A program made the position numbers and the translations under genes. Below, one piece after another: positions 31,714 through 39,696 of a DNA stretch of 64,000 nt (the first letter of the stretch is position 1; every line of letters starts with the position of its first letter). The notes beneath the pieces were generated by a model. The model searched no databases, had not been told where the DNA came from, and saw nothing but the letters and a program-made list of their open reading frames with translations. This DNA is from Amycolatopsis keratiniphila subsp. keratiniphila. GTDB lineage: Bacteria; Actinomycetota; Actinomycetes; Mycobacteriales; Pseudonocardiaceae. The stretch is taken from contig NZ_LQMT02000042.1 of assembly GCF_001620365.2 (NCBI RefSeq), positions 124,001 to 188,000 of the forward strand, read 5' to 3'.

Positions 31714-32550
31714 GTGATTGAACTGCTCGGTCCTGCGGAGATCAGGGCGCTGGCGGCCGAGCTGGACGTACGTCCGACCAAGAAGCTCGGCCAGAACTTC
31801 GTGCACGATCCCAACACGGTGCGACGGATAGTCGACCTTTCGGGGGTCGGCGAAGGCGACGTCGTGCTGGAGGTCGGGCCGGGCCTCGGCTCGCTGACCC
31901 TCGGCCTGCTCGCGACCGGCGCCGAGGTCGTCGCGGTCGAAATCGATCCCGTGCTGGCGGGGCGCTTGCCGAACACCGCGGCCGAACGGGGCGGGGCCGA
32001 ACGGCTGACGGTCGTCGGCGCGGACGCGTTGCGGATCACGGCGGACGACCTGCCCGCGCGTCCGACCGCGCTCGTGGCGAATCTGCCGTACAACGTCGCG
32101 GTTCCTGTCGTGCTTCACCTCCTTGCCGAGTTGCCGTCGCTGATCAGCGGCCTCGTGATGGTCCAGACCGAGGTCGCGGACCGGATGGCGGCCGGCCCCG
32201 GGAGCCGGACTTATGGCGTGCCGAGCGTCAAGCTCGCCTGGTACGGAAAGGCGCGCAAAGTCGCCGCGGTGCCTCGGGCGGTGTTCTGGCCTGTGCCGAA
32301 CGTGGACTCCGCTCTGGTCGCTTTCGAGCGGGGTGACGTGGTGTCGTCCGTGGAACGGGAGAAGTTGTTCGCGGTGGTCGACGCCGCCTTCTCCCAACGA
32401 CGGAAGACTCTGCGTGCCGCGTTGGCGTCATGGGCCGGTTCCGCCGAACGCGCGGGGGAACTGCTCGAGAAGGCGGGTATCGACCCCAAGACGCGCGGTG
32501 AGCAGCTGGATGTTCGCCAGTTCGCGCGGATCGCCGCAGCTGTCGGCTGA
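31714..32550 (+). CDS. ksgA: 16S rRNA dimethyladenosine transferase
   Basis: GTG 31714 is chosen as start (VIELLGPAEIRALAAELDVR); the frame open upstream only shadows the GNAT gene. Motifs are KKLGQNFVHDPNTVRRIV, VLEVGPGLGSLTLGLL (SAM site), VANLPYNVAVPVVLHL (NLPY catalytic) and FSQRRKTLRAAL. KsgA dimethylates A1518 and A1519 of 16S rRNA during small-subunit assembly. It has 278 residues, a normal length. The GTG is only about 8 bases after a TACGAT hexamer, so it may be translated from a near-leaderless message. Confidence 0.95.
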   Translation: MIELLGPAEIRALAAELDVRPTKKLGQNFVHDPNTVRRIVDLSGVGEGDVVLEVGPGLGSLTLGLLATGAEVVAVEIDPVLAGRLPNTAAERGGAERLTVVGADALRITADDLPARPTALVANLPYNVAVPVVLHLLAELPSLISGLVMVQTEVADRMAAGPGSRTYGVPSVKLAWYGKARKVAAVPRAVFWPVPNVDSALVAFERGDVVSSVEREKLFAVVDAAFSQRRKTLRAALASWAGSAERAGELLEKAGIDPKTRGEQLDVRQFARIAAAVG

Positions 32551-32722
32551 CCAACTGCCCGAGGTGTGACCGGCGCCGCGCGGACGTCCGCCGGGCCAGG
32601 TCGGCACGAGTGCGTAAGTCTTCTTCTCCATTTGTATAGGCCGGCATCGTCTTAGCAGGTAGCGCGCCTGACGCAAGTCGGAGGCGCCTAGTTCTGTTCC
32701 ATTATCTGGACACCCAATCCTG

Positions 32723-32728
32723 TATAAT
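32723..32728 (+). promoter_or_regulatory. Consensus -10 box TATAAT
   Basis: A perfect TATAAT lies about 70 bp before the riboswitch core, in otherwise GC-rich DNA. No good TTGACA-like box is seen 16-18 bp upstream (sequence there is ATT-rich), so the -35 contribution is unclear. It is the likely promoter for the riboswitch-MetN-like transcript. Confidence 0.55.
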
Positions 32729-32796
32729 GGACGCGACCAGACGTGTGATCTGCGCCTACGCGCTTGCTTTCATCCAGTGGGATCGGTTTTACTCAG

Positions 32797-32890
32797 TGAG
32801 CCATCCCGAGCGACTGAGAGACCTGGCTCGCCGAAGTCGCAGCAACCACCCTCCACAGGGCAGGTGCTACAGCCAGGACCGATGGAGGCT
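32797..32890 (+). promoter_or_regulatory. SAM riboswitch, SAM-I/IV variant type
   Basis: The conserved core is visible: P1 CCATC (32801-32805) / GATGG (32881-32885); P2 GCGACT (32810-32815) / AGTCGC (32835-32840) enclosing GAGAGACCTGGC; the GCAACC segment; P3 CCCT (32849-32852) / AGGG (32857-32860); then GGTGCTA. The P2 loop CCTGGCT (32822-32828) is complementary to AGCCAGG (32871-32877), a pseudoknot. No internal P4 hairpin is present, which fits the SAM-I/IV variant rather than classical SAM-I. It lies 200 bp upstream of a MetN-like gene and probably switches it off when S-adenosylmethionine is plentiful. Confidence 0.85.
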
Positions 32891-33091
32891 GTGCCTAATG
32901 AACAGGGTCACCCACCCGCTCCTGCTGACCAGGCGACGTGTCGTCGATGAAGGTCGCCGCACGGTAAGTGCGTGTCGACGCTCCACCGTTACTGCCTGAG
33001 TCCTTTTCGCCTTTACCTCTGAAACCCGTCCGTTCCCGGACGGTCACTCGGTGACGGTCGGCGCGCTCGAAAGAAGCAGCGCCCCATTCGC

Positions 33092-34114
33092 ATGGAGCCT
33101 CTCGTGATCACTGTCGAAAACCTGTCCAAATCCTTTCCCCTCAACGGAAATCCCGTCGTCGCGCTGCGCGATGTGAGCGTGGACATCCAAGCGGGCTCGC
33201 TGTTCGGAGTCGTCGGCCCGGCCGGCTCCGGCAAGTCGACCCTCGCTCGTTGCATCGGTCTGCAGGAGCGTCCCGACCGTGGCGTCGTCCGCCTCGACGG
33301 GCTCAACACCGGGACCCTCGACGGGCGCCGTCTGCGCGAGATCCGGCGGCAGGTCGGCGTCGTGAGCACCAAACCGGAACTGCTCGCCGAGCGCACCATT
33401 GCCGGCAACATCGCTTCGCCGCTCGAACAGCTCGGTCTTGACGGGCCGCAGCGTCGCAACCGGGTCGGCAATCTGCTGGACCTGGTCGGCCTCACCCCGC
33501 GGGCGGGGCAGCGACCGGGTGACCTGTCCGAAGGCCAGCTGCGCCGGGTGGCCATCGCCAAGGCGCTGGCCGCGGGGCCGTCCGTGCTCTTGGCCGACGA
33601 CCCGACCGCGGGTGTGCAGTCCGAGGAGTCCGGCGCTGTCCTCACCGTGCTCGACCGCGCCCGTGCCGAGCTCGGAGTCACCGTGCTGCTCACCACGCCC
33701 GACGCCGGCGTCGTGCGCCGTGTCTGCGACGACGTCGCGGTCCTGGAGGCCGGGGCGATCGTCGAGCGCGGAACCGTGCTCGACCTGGTCTCCGACCCGA
33801 ACAGCCGGACCGCGCAGGCGCTGCTTCCCGCGATCGAGACCGGGCGGGCGCAGGCCTCGAAGTACGACCGCGCTGTGGACGTCGTGCTCGTCGGCTTCGC
33901 TTCCGTCGGCGCGCTGCTCCCGGAGGCTGCCGGTCGCTTCGACGTCGAACTCGCCACGATCGGCGGCGGCCTGACCCGGATCGGCGACACGCCGGTGGGC
34001 CGGTTCCGTCTCGGTGTGCGCGGTGAACGCGCGGACGCCGCGCTCGCCTGGATCGCCGAACGTGGCGGCCACGTGACCCACCCGGTCCGCGGACCGCAGG
34101 GCGTCGCTGCCTGA
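33092..34114 (+). CDS. MetN-like ABC ATPase with NIL domain and altered catalytic motifs
   Basis: The 340-residue product has an ABC fold (Walker A GPAGSGKST at about 42-50) and a C-terminal NIL domain (about 262-335), the methionine-sensing domain of MetN. However, the Q-loop glutamine is replaced (ST at 92-93), the signature is LSEGQ (145-149), the Walker B glutamate is Asp (D169-D170) and the switch histidine is Pro203. No methionine permease or binding-protein gene is adjacent. It follows a SAM riboswitch. ATPase activity may be weak or lost, and a regulatory or alternative role is possible. A strong terminator follows. Confidence 0.8.
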   Translation: MEPLVITVENLSKSFPLNGNPVVALRDVSVDIQAGSLFGVVGPAGSGKSTLARCIGLQERPDRGVVRLDGLNTGTLDGRRLREIRRQVGVVSTKPELLAERTIAGNIASPLEQLGLDGPQRRNRVGNLLDLVGLTPRAGQRPGDLSEGQLRRVAIAKALAAGPSVLLADDPTAGVQSEESGAVLTVLDRARAELGVTVLLTTPDAGVVRRVCDDVAVLEAGAIVERGTVLDLVSDPNSRTAQALLPAIETGRAQASKYDRAVDVVLVGFASVGALLPEAAGRFDVELATIGGGLTRIGDTPVGRFRLGVRGERADAALAWIAERGGHVTHPVRGPQGVAA

Positions 34115-34123
34115 TTCCTCCCT

Positions 34124-34166
34124 GAACGGGCCGCTCAGGACGGAAACCGTCCGGAGCGGCCCGTTC
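34124..34166 (+). terminator. Hairpin terminator after the MetN-like gene
   Basis: GAACGGGCCGCTC (34124-34136) pairs with GAGCGGCCCGTTC (34154-34166), and an inner GGACGG-AAA-CCGTCC continues the stem with one mismatch between. This roughly 20-bp stem starts 10 bp after the stop codon. Confidence 0.85.
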
Positions 34167-34238
34167 GTGTGTCCGACTCGTCCTGTTCTCTTTTCTCCTG
34201 GTGACAGCGCAAGTGGAGCGGCCACGTAGGCTTGACGG

Positions 34239-35204
34239 GTGCTCGCCGTCGTACCGCCCCCAGTGACCGTCAGGGTTCCCGCCAAGGTCAACCTGCACCT
34301 GTCGGTCGGTGACGTACGCCCGGACGGCTACCACGAGCTGGTGACCGTGTTCCAGGCGCTTTCCTTGACCGACGAGGTGACCGTCGCGGTCACCGAGGAC
34401 CCCGGCGTCGAGGTCTACGGCGAAGGCGAAGGCTCCGTGCCGACAGGGGCCAACAATCTCGCTTGGAAGGCCGCGCAGGCGCTGGCGGCCCACGTCGGCA
34501 AGGCGGACGGCGAGTCCAAGGTCAGGGTGGTGCTGCGCAAAGGCATCCCGGTGGCGGGCGGCATGGCCGGGGGCAGCGCCGACGCGGCCGCGACCCTGGT
34601 GGGGCTCGCGTCGCTCTGGAAGCTCGACATCTCTCGGGACGAACTGGCGGGTATCGCCGCGAAGCTCGGCAGCGATGTCCCATTCGCGCTCTACGGCGGG
34701 ACAGCGTTGGGCACCGGCCGAGGTGAGCAGCTGGTGCCGGTCCTGTCGCGGCACACCTTCCATTGGGTCCTGGCCTTCGACCAGCGTGGTCTTTCGACTC
34801 CGAGGGTGTTCGGCGAGCTGGACAAGTTGCGTGAAGAGGGCAGCCCGCCGCGGATCGGTTCGCACACTCCGGTGGTCGAGGCGTTGGCCTCCGGTGACCC
34901 GCGGCAGCTGGCGCTGCTTCTCGGTAACGACCTGCAGGCGGCCGCCGTTTCGTTGCGGCCCGGGCTGCGCCGCACCTTGCGGGCCGGGGTGAACGCGGGC
35001 GCGCTCGCCGGCACCGTCTCCGGATCCGGACCGACCTGTGCCTTTCTGTGCGCGGACGCCCAGTCGGCCGTCGAGGTCGCCGCGGAGCTGTCCGGTGCGG
35101 GTGTCTGCCGCACGGTGCGCGTCGCGCACGGGCCGGTGCCCGGAGCCCGGTTGGTCGGCGGCGACGACGCGCCGCGGCCGTCACCGCCGCGGGTGCACGC
35201 GTGA
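34239..35204 (+). CDS. ispE: 4-diphosphocytidyl-2-C-methyl-D-erythritol kinase
   Basis: The 321-residue enzyme starts at GTG 34239 and contains VRVPAKVNLHLSVGDVRPDG, the GHMP kinase ATP loop PVAGGMAGGSADAAATLVGL and the C-terminal GTVSGSGPTCAFLC. IspE phosphorylates CDP-ME in the methylerythritol phosphate path to isoprenoids, which feeds polyprenyl carriers for wall synthesis and mannosylation. In mycobacteria it lies directly after ksgA; here the SAM riboswitch unit is inserted between them. An ABC-F gene follows after 67 bp. Confidence 0.95.
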   Translation: MLAVVPPPVTVRVPAKVNLHLSVGDVRPDGYHELVTVFQALSLTDEVTVAVTEDPGVEVYGEGEGSVPTGANNLAWKAAQALAAHVGKADGESKVRVVLRKGIPVAGGMAGGSADAAATLVGLASLWKLDISRDELAGIAAKLGSDVPFALYGGTALGTGRGEQLVPVLSRHTFHWVLAFDQRGLSTPRVFGELDKLREEGSPPRIGSHTPVVEALASGDPRQLALLLGNDLQAAAVSLRPGLRRTLRAGVNAGALAGTVSGSGPTCAFLCADAQSAVEVAAELSGAGVCRTVRVAHGPVPGARLVGGDDAPRPSPPRVHA

Positions 35205-35271
35205 GGGTGTCCGAAATGGACATCGACTAATTCGTTGTGGTGCAAGCTTTTCGGAAAGGATCGGCTGAGGC

Positions 35272-37044
35272 ATGGCCAACTTGGTCAACCTGGAGTCGGT
35301 GAGCAAGTCCTTCGGGGTGCGCCCGCTGCTCGACGGTGTTTCGCTCGGTGTGGCGGAGGGGCAGCGTATCGGTGTCGTCGGTCTCAACGGGGGTGGGAAG
35401 ACGACGCTACTGGAGGTTCTCGCGGGGATCAGCGAGCCGGATACGGGGCGGGTCAGTCAGGTCCGTGGCCTGCGGATGGCCGTCGTCACCCAGCGGACCG
35501 AGCTCCCCGACGGCAGCACCGTCGGAGATGTCGTGCTGGAGCGCTACGGCGCTGAGCACGAGTGGGCCGCTGACGCACGAGTGCGGTCCATTATGGACGG
35601 TCTCGGGATCACCGCTCTCGGCCTCGAGAAGGAAACGGCGAACCTGTCCGGTGGCGAACGCCGCCGGGTGGCGCTGGCCGCCGCTCTGACCGGTGAACTG
35701 GACCTCGTCGTCCTCGACGAGCCGACCAACCACCTGGACGTCGAAGGCGTGCGCTGGCTCGCGGATCACCTGCTGAACCGCAAGATCGCGGTCGTGGTCG
35801 TCACGCACGACCGGTGGTTCCTCGACACGGTCGCCAGCCTGACCTGGGAAGTCACCAACGGTCGCGTCGAGCAGTACGAAGGCGGATACGCGGACTGGAT
35901 CTTCGCGCGAGCGGAGCGGGCGAGGTTGGCGGCGACGGCCGAGGAAAAGCGGCAGAACCTGGCACGTAAGGAGCTCGCGTGGCTGCGTCGGGGCCCGCAG
36001 GCCAGGACCTCGAAGCCCCGTTACCGCGTCGAGGCGGCGGAGGCGCTGATCTCCGATGTGCCGGAGCCGCGTGATTCGGTCGAGCTGCAGGCGTTCGCGC
36101 GCCGGCGGCTGGGGAAGACCGTGCTGGAGATCGAGGACGCCACGTTGACCGTCGGCGACCGCACCTTGCTCGATCACGTCACCTGGCGGATCGGGCCCGG
36201 CGACCGGGTTGGTCTGGTCGGCGTCAACGGGTCGGGCAAGACGACGCTCCTCAAGCTGCTCGGTGGCGACAAGGAGCCCGAGACGGGCCGGCGCATCCAG
36301 GGCAAGACGGTCAGCCTCGCGCACTTGCGGCAGGAGCTCGACGACCTCCCCGGCGATCTGCGCGTGCTGCAGGCGATCGAAGAGGTGTCCGGCCGGGTCG
36401 TGTTCGGCAAGCAGGAGCTCACCGCTTCGCAGCTCGCCGAAAAGCTGGGATTCCCCGCGGCGAGGCAGTGGACGCCGGTCGAAGACCTTTCCGGTGGTGA
36501 ACGACGGCGTCTGCAGCTGTGCCGGCTTCTCATGGCCGAGCCCAACGTGCTGTTGCTCGACGAACCGACGAACGATCTCGACATCGACACCTTGCAGCAG
36601 CTCGAAGACCTGCTGGATTCCTGGCCGGGCAGCCTCGTCGTCGTCTCGCACGACCGGTACCTGGTGGAACGCGTCTGCGACACGATCGTGGCCTTGTTCG
36701 GGGACGGGCAGGTGACCCACTTGCCGGGCGGGATCGAGGAGTACCTGGACCGGCGCGCGAAGAGCCTCGAAAAGGCCGGCAGCGACCGGAAGGCAGGCAA
36801 CGCTCAGGTCTCCGCGCCCAAGAAGAGCGCCGCGGAGCAGCGTGCCGCGCAAAAGGAGCTGTCCCGTCTCGAGCGCAAGCTCGACCAGCTGCACACGAAG
36901 GAGGAGAAGTTGCACGCGGCGCTGTTGGCCGCGGCGACCGATCCGACGAAGCTCATCGAGCTGAACACCGAATTGAAGGCCGTCGAAACGGAGAAAGAGG
37001 AGGTCGAAGCCCAGTGGCTCGAGACCTCCGAAGCGATCGAATGA
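35272..37044 (+). CDS. ABC-F family ATPase
   Basis: The 590-residue protein has two ABC domains without membrane segments: Walker A GLNGGGKTT and GVNGSGKTT, signatures LSGGERRRVALA and LSGGERRRLQL, Walker B VVLDEPTNHLDVEG and LLLDEPTNDLDIDT. The linker about residues 225-275 (WLRRGPQARTSKPRYRVEAA) is the P-site tRNA interaction motif region, and the C-terminus is a coiled coil (ELSRLERKLDQLHTKEEKLH) like Uup. ABC-F proteins act on stalled ribosomes or protect them from antibiotics. The next gene begins 42 bp downstream. Confidence 0.9.
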   Translation: MANLVNLESVSKSFGVRPLLDGVSLGVAEGQRIGVVGLNGGGKTTLLEVLAGISEPDTGRVSQVRGLRMAVVTQRTELPDGSTVGDVVLERYGAEHEWAADARVRSIMDGLGITALGLEKETANLSGGERRRVALAAALTGELDLVVLDEPTNHLDVEGVRWLADHLLNRKIAVVVVTHDRWFLDTVASLTWEVTNGRVEQYEGGYADWIFARAERARLAATAEEKRQNLARKELAWLRRGPQARTSKPRYRVEAAEALISDVPEPRDSVELQAFARRRLGKTVLEIEDATLTVGDRTLLDHVTWRIGPGDRVGLVGVNGSGKTTLLKLLGGDKEPETGRRIQGKTVSLAHLRQELDDLPGDLRVLQAIEEVSGRVVFGKQELTASQLAEKLGFPAARQWTPVEDLSGGERRRLQLCRLLMAEPNVLLLDEPTNDLDIDTLQQLEDLLDSWPGSLVVVSHDRYLVERVCDTIVALFGDGQVTHLPGGIEEYLDRRAKSLEKAGSDRKAGNAQVSAPKKSAAEQRAAQKELSRLERKLDQLHTKEEKLHAALLAAATDPTKLIELNTELKAVETEKEEVEAQWLETSEAIE

Positions 37045-37086
37045 GTTCGCTCGACGGCGCGCGGGTCTTCCAGCGAGGACAGTAGT

Positions 37087-38787
37087 GTGACGCGCATGAG
37101 TCGGTTCGTGGACACGCTCGTCGCCACCGCGGCGGGGCGAGGTCAGCAGCGGGGAATGGTCACCGGGGAGCCCAAGGAGCCGGTTCGGCGGACCTGGGCC
37201 GAGATCCACGAGCAGGCCAAGCGGGTCGCCGGGGGTCTGGTGGCGGCCGGGCTGGAGCCCGGCAAGGCGGTCGCGGTCCTGGCGGCGGCGCCGTCACTGA
37301 TCGCGCCGACGGTTCAGGCGATTTGGCTCGCCGGCGGCAGCGTGACGATGCTGCACCAGCCGACGCAGCGCACCGACCTCGCGGAATGGGCCGAGGACAC
37401 CGTTCGCGTGCTGCGGATGATCGGTTCCGGCCTGGTTCTGCTCGGCGAGCCGTTCGACCAGCTGGCGCCGGTGCTCACCGAGCATGGCATCGCCTTCCAG
37501 GTCATCACCGAACTGCTCGAGGCGGAGCCGCTGGCGGAGCCCGTGCCGACAGCCGAGTCGGACACGGCGCTCCTGCAGTTGACCAGCGGGTCGACGGCCG
37601 ACCCCAAGGCCGTTCAGATCACCTACGGGAACCTGTATTCGAACGTCAAGGCGATGGTCGATCGGGCCGAGTTCGACTTCGACGTCGACGTGATGGTCTC
37701 GTGGCTGCCCACCTTCCACGACATGGGGATGGTCGGCTTCCTGACGGTCCCGATGACGTTCGGCGTCGAACTCGTCAAGATCACGCCGCTCGAGTTCCTG
37801 TCGGGACCGTTGATCTGGCCGCAGCTGATCAGCAAGTACAACGGCACGACCACGGCCGCGCCGAACTTCGCGTACGCGATCGTAGGCAGGCGGATGGCCC
37901 GCGTCGAGGACGACAACGCGTACGACCTCTCGAAGCTTCGGATCGCGTTGAACGGCGCCGAGCCGATCGATGAGACGGCCGTGCAGACGTTCGTCGATGC
38001 CGGGGCACGGTTCAAGATGCCCGCCGAATGCGTCTTCCCGGCGTACGGCATGGCGGAGGCGACTCTCGCGGTTTCGTTCGCGCCATTGTTCACCGGTTTG
38101 ACGCTGGACGTCGTCGAGGCCGACGCGCTCGAGACGGACAACCGGGCGGTGCCGGTCCCCGAGGGCGACCCGCGCCGCGGGACCGAAGAGGTCCGGTCCT
38201 TCGCGGTGCTCGGGCCGCCTCTCGACGGGCTGGAAGCCGAGATCGTCGACGACAAGGGAACCGTGCTCGGGGAACGCGAGGTCGGGGAGATCCGCCTGCG
38301 TGGCGAGGCCGTGACGCCGGGGTACCTGACCATGGAAGGTCCGCTCGCGACACAGGACGAGGACGGCTGGCTGCTCACCGGTGACCTCGGTTACCTGGTC
38401 GACGGCATGATCGTGATCTGCGGCCGTCGCAAGGACGTCATCATCATGGGCGGCCGGAACCTTTACCCGACCGACATCGAACGGGCGGCGACCTCGGTCG
38501 AAGGGGTGCGGGCCGGGAACGCCGTGGCCGTGCGGCTCGACGCCGGCAGCCGACGGGAACGGTTCGCCGTCGTCGTCGAATCGAAACTCGCCGGGGACCC
38601 GGAGACGGAGAAGGCGCTGGCGAAGGAGGTCGCGGCCAAGGTGCGCGGTGCCGTCGACATGCGGCCCTTCGCCGTTGTGGTGCTCCCCGCCGGGAGCCTG
38701 CCGAAGACGCCGTCGGGCAAGGTGAAGCGGGCCGCGACAGCCGTCCAGTTCGCGGACAAGATCGCCAAGAACGCGGCGACCAGCTGA
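37087..38787 (+). CDS. Fatty acyl-AMP ligase / acyl-CoA synthetase, Pks16 (Rv1013)-like
   Basis: The 566-residue enzyme shows AMP-binding motifs LLQLTSGSTADPKAVQITYG, FPAYGMAEATLAVSF and WLLTGDLGYLVDGMIVICG, and a C-terminal domain with lysine in LPKTPSGKVKRAAT. Its place after ispE and before pth matches Rv1013 (pks16) of M. tuberculosis, a FadD-type ligase activating acyl chains. No polyketide synthase gene is nearby. Start GTG 37087 is preferred; ATG 37096 is an alternative. A hairpin terminator follows at once. Confidence 0.85.
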   Translation: MTRMSRFVDTLVATAAGRGQQRGMVTGEPKEPVRRTWAEIHEQAKRVAGGLVAAGLEPGKAVAVLAAAPSLIAPTVQAIWLAGGSVTMLHQPTQRTDLAEWAEDTVRVLRMIGSGLVLLGEPFDQLAPVLTEHGIAFQVITELLEAEPLAEPVPTAESDTALLQLTSGSTADPKAVQITYGNLYSNVKAMVDRAEFDFDVDVMVSWLPTFHDMGMVGFLTVPMTFGVELVKITPLEFLSGPLIWPQLISKYNGTTTAAPNFAYAIVGRRMARVEDDNAYDLSKLRIALNGAEPIDETAVQTFVDAGARFKMPAECVFPAYGMAEATLAVSFAPLFTGLTLDVVEADALETDNRAVPVPEGDPRRGTEEVRSFAVLGPPLDGLEAEIVDDKGTVLGEREVGEIRLRGEAVTPGYLTMEGPLATQDEDGWLLTGDLGYLVDGMIVICGRRKDVIIMGGRNLYPTDIERAATSVEGVRAGNAVAVRLDAGSRRERFAVVVESKLAGDPETEKALAKEVAAKVRGAVDMRPFAVVVLPAGSLPKTPSGKVKRAATAVQFADKIAKNAATS

Positions 38788-38793
38788 CACGAA

Positions 38794-38828
38794 AGGGGCC
38801 GGGCCGCGAGTCTCGCGGCCCGGCCCCT
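38794..38828. terminator. Hairpin terminator between convergent genes
   Basis: AGGGGCCGGGCCGCGAG (38794-38810) is followed after a single T by its perfect 17-base complement (38812-38828). It lies 7 bp after the ligase stop and 21 bp from the convergent DivIVA-domain gene. Confidence 0.85.
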
Positions 38829-38848
38829 ATCGCGGCACCTCCCGTTGG

Positions 38849-39178
38849 TCAGCGGCGTCGCCACAATGGCTTGCGGTTATGGGTGTGTTCCAGGGCAGGC
38901 GCTATGTAGTAGCCGGAGGACTGGGACATCCCGGCCAGGGTTCCTTCGACGTCCCGCAAGAACGCGTCGACGGCTGCCGGGTCGTAGCCTCGTTTCGAGA
39001 GTGGCGCTTTGGCGAACGCCACGTTGTGGACGTCCGAAACCGTCAGATCGTCGTCGCCGTCGAGAGTCGCCGCGACCCGTTCGAGGAAGGCGTCGACAGC
39101 GGGTTCGTGGTAGCCACGGGCGCCGATCGGCGCCCTGTCGAATTGCCGGGTTCTGGCCTCGAACGCGGTGACGGGCAC
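38849..39178 (-). CDS. Mini DivIVA-domain protein (two DivI1A repeats), downstream copy
   Basis: The 109-residue product contains two copies of the DivI1A motif: FDRAPIGARGYHEPAVDAFL and FAKAPLSKRGYDPAAVDAFL, each followed by a short helix. This motif is the membrane-curvature-binding start of DivIVA/Wag31, but the long coiled coil needed for polar assembly is absent. GTG 39178 overlaps the stop of the upstream paralogue (TAGTG), so the pair is co-translated. They may modulate the Wag31 polar scaffold, which is an inference. Confidence 0.75.
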   Translation of the reverse strand: MPVTAFEARTRQFDRAPIGARGYHEPAVDAFLERVAATLDGDDDLTVSDVHNVAFAKAPLSKRGYDPAAVDAFLRDVEGTLAGMSQSSGYYIAPALEHTHNRKPLWRRR

Positions 39179-39537
39179 TAGCTATCCCGCAGGGACTCGA
39201 CGGGACCGCGGTCCGGAACGGCGCGTTCGGCGGTGGCCTCGTCCTCTTCACGTGCGCCGGGCAGGCGGAGCGCGTGCTGGCCGGTCCGGAGGGCGAGTTG
39301 CCCCTCGACCTTGTCGAGGAAATCGTCGACTTCGCGTTCGTCGTAGCCGCGCTTCCCGATCAACGGACGCGAGAACATGACGTGGTGGACCTCGGCGGCC
39401 GTCAGGTCGTCCCGGTCCGAGAGCGTGTCGGCGATCCGTTCCAGGAACGCGTCGACCTCGTGTTTGGCGTATCCGCGCCGCCCGATCGGGGCGTTCGGGA
39501 AAGTGGCGCCGGTGATGTCTTCGGCCGTAAACGACAT
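39178..39537 (-). CDS. Mini DivIVA-domain protein (two DivI1A repeats), upstream copy
   Basis: The 119-residue paralogue has FPNAPIGRRGYAKHEVDAFL and FSRPLIGKRGYDEREVDDFL, again two DivI1A repeats joined by a helix (DRDDLTAAEVHHVMF), then an acidic, Arg-containing tail. ATG 39537 starts it and its end overlaps the next gene. The two proteins clearly arose by duplication. A 160-bp spacer separates them from pth upstream. Confidence 0.75.
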   Translation of the reverse strand: MSFTAEDITGATFPNAPIGRRGYAKHEVDAFLERIADTLSDRDDLTAAEVHHVMFSRPLIGKRGYDEREVDDFLDKVEGQLALRTGQHALRLPGAREEDEATAERAVPDRGPVESLRDS

Positions 39538-39696
39538 GAAACTCTCTCCGGTTTCGGTGGGGAATGCGATCTCCGCATTCCGTCCTAACGGGTTTGAGAG
39601 TTCCCCGGAAGAGCTCGCGCTATTCCACGACTCGATCAGGGGCGTGGTGAAACGCCTTCGAGTGACGAGGCGTAACGCACCGCCATGTGAGCGGAT

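Noticed and set aside
32727..32999. A 90-codon frame starting near the TATAAT box
   Set aside because: It lies over the riboswitch core, which explains the conserved sequence; the predicted peptide is unlike a protein.
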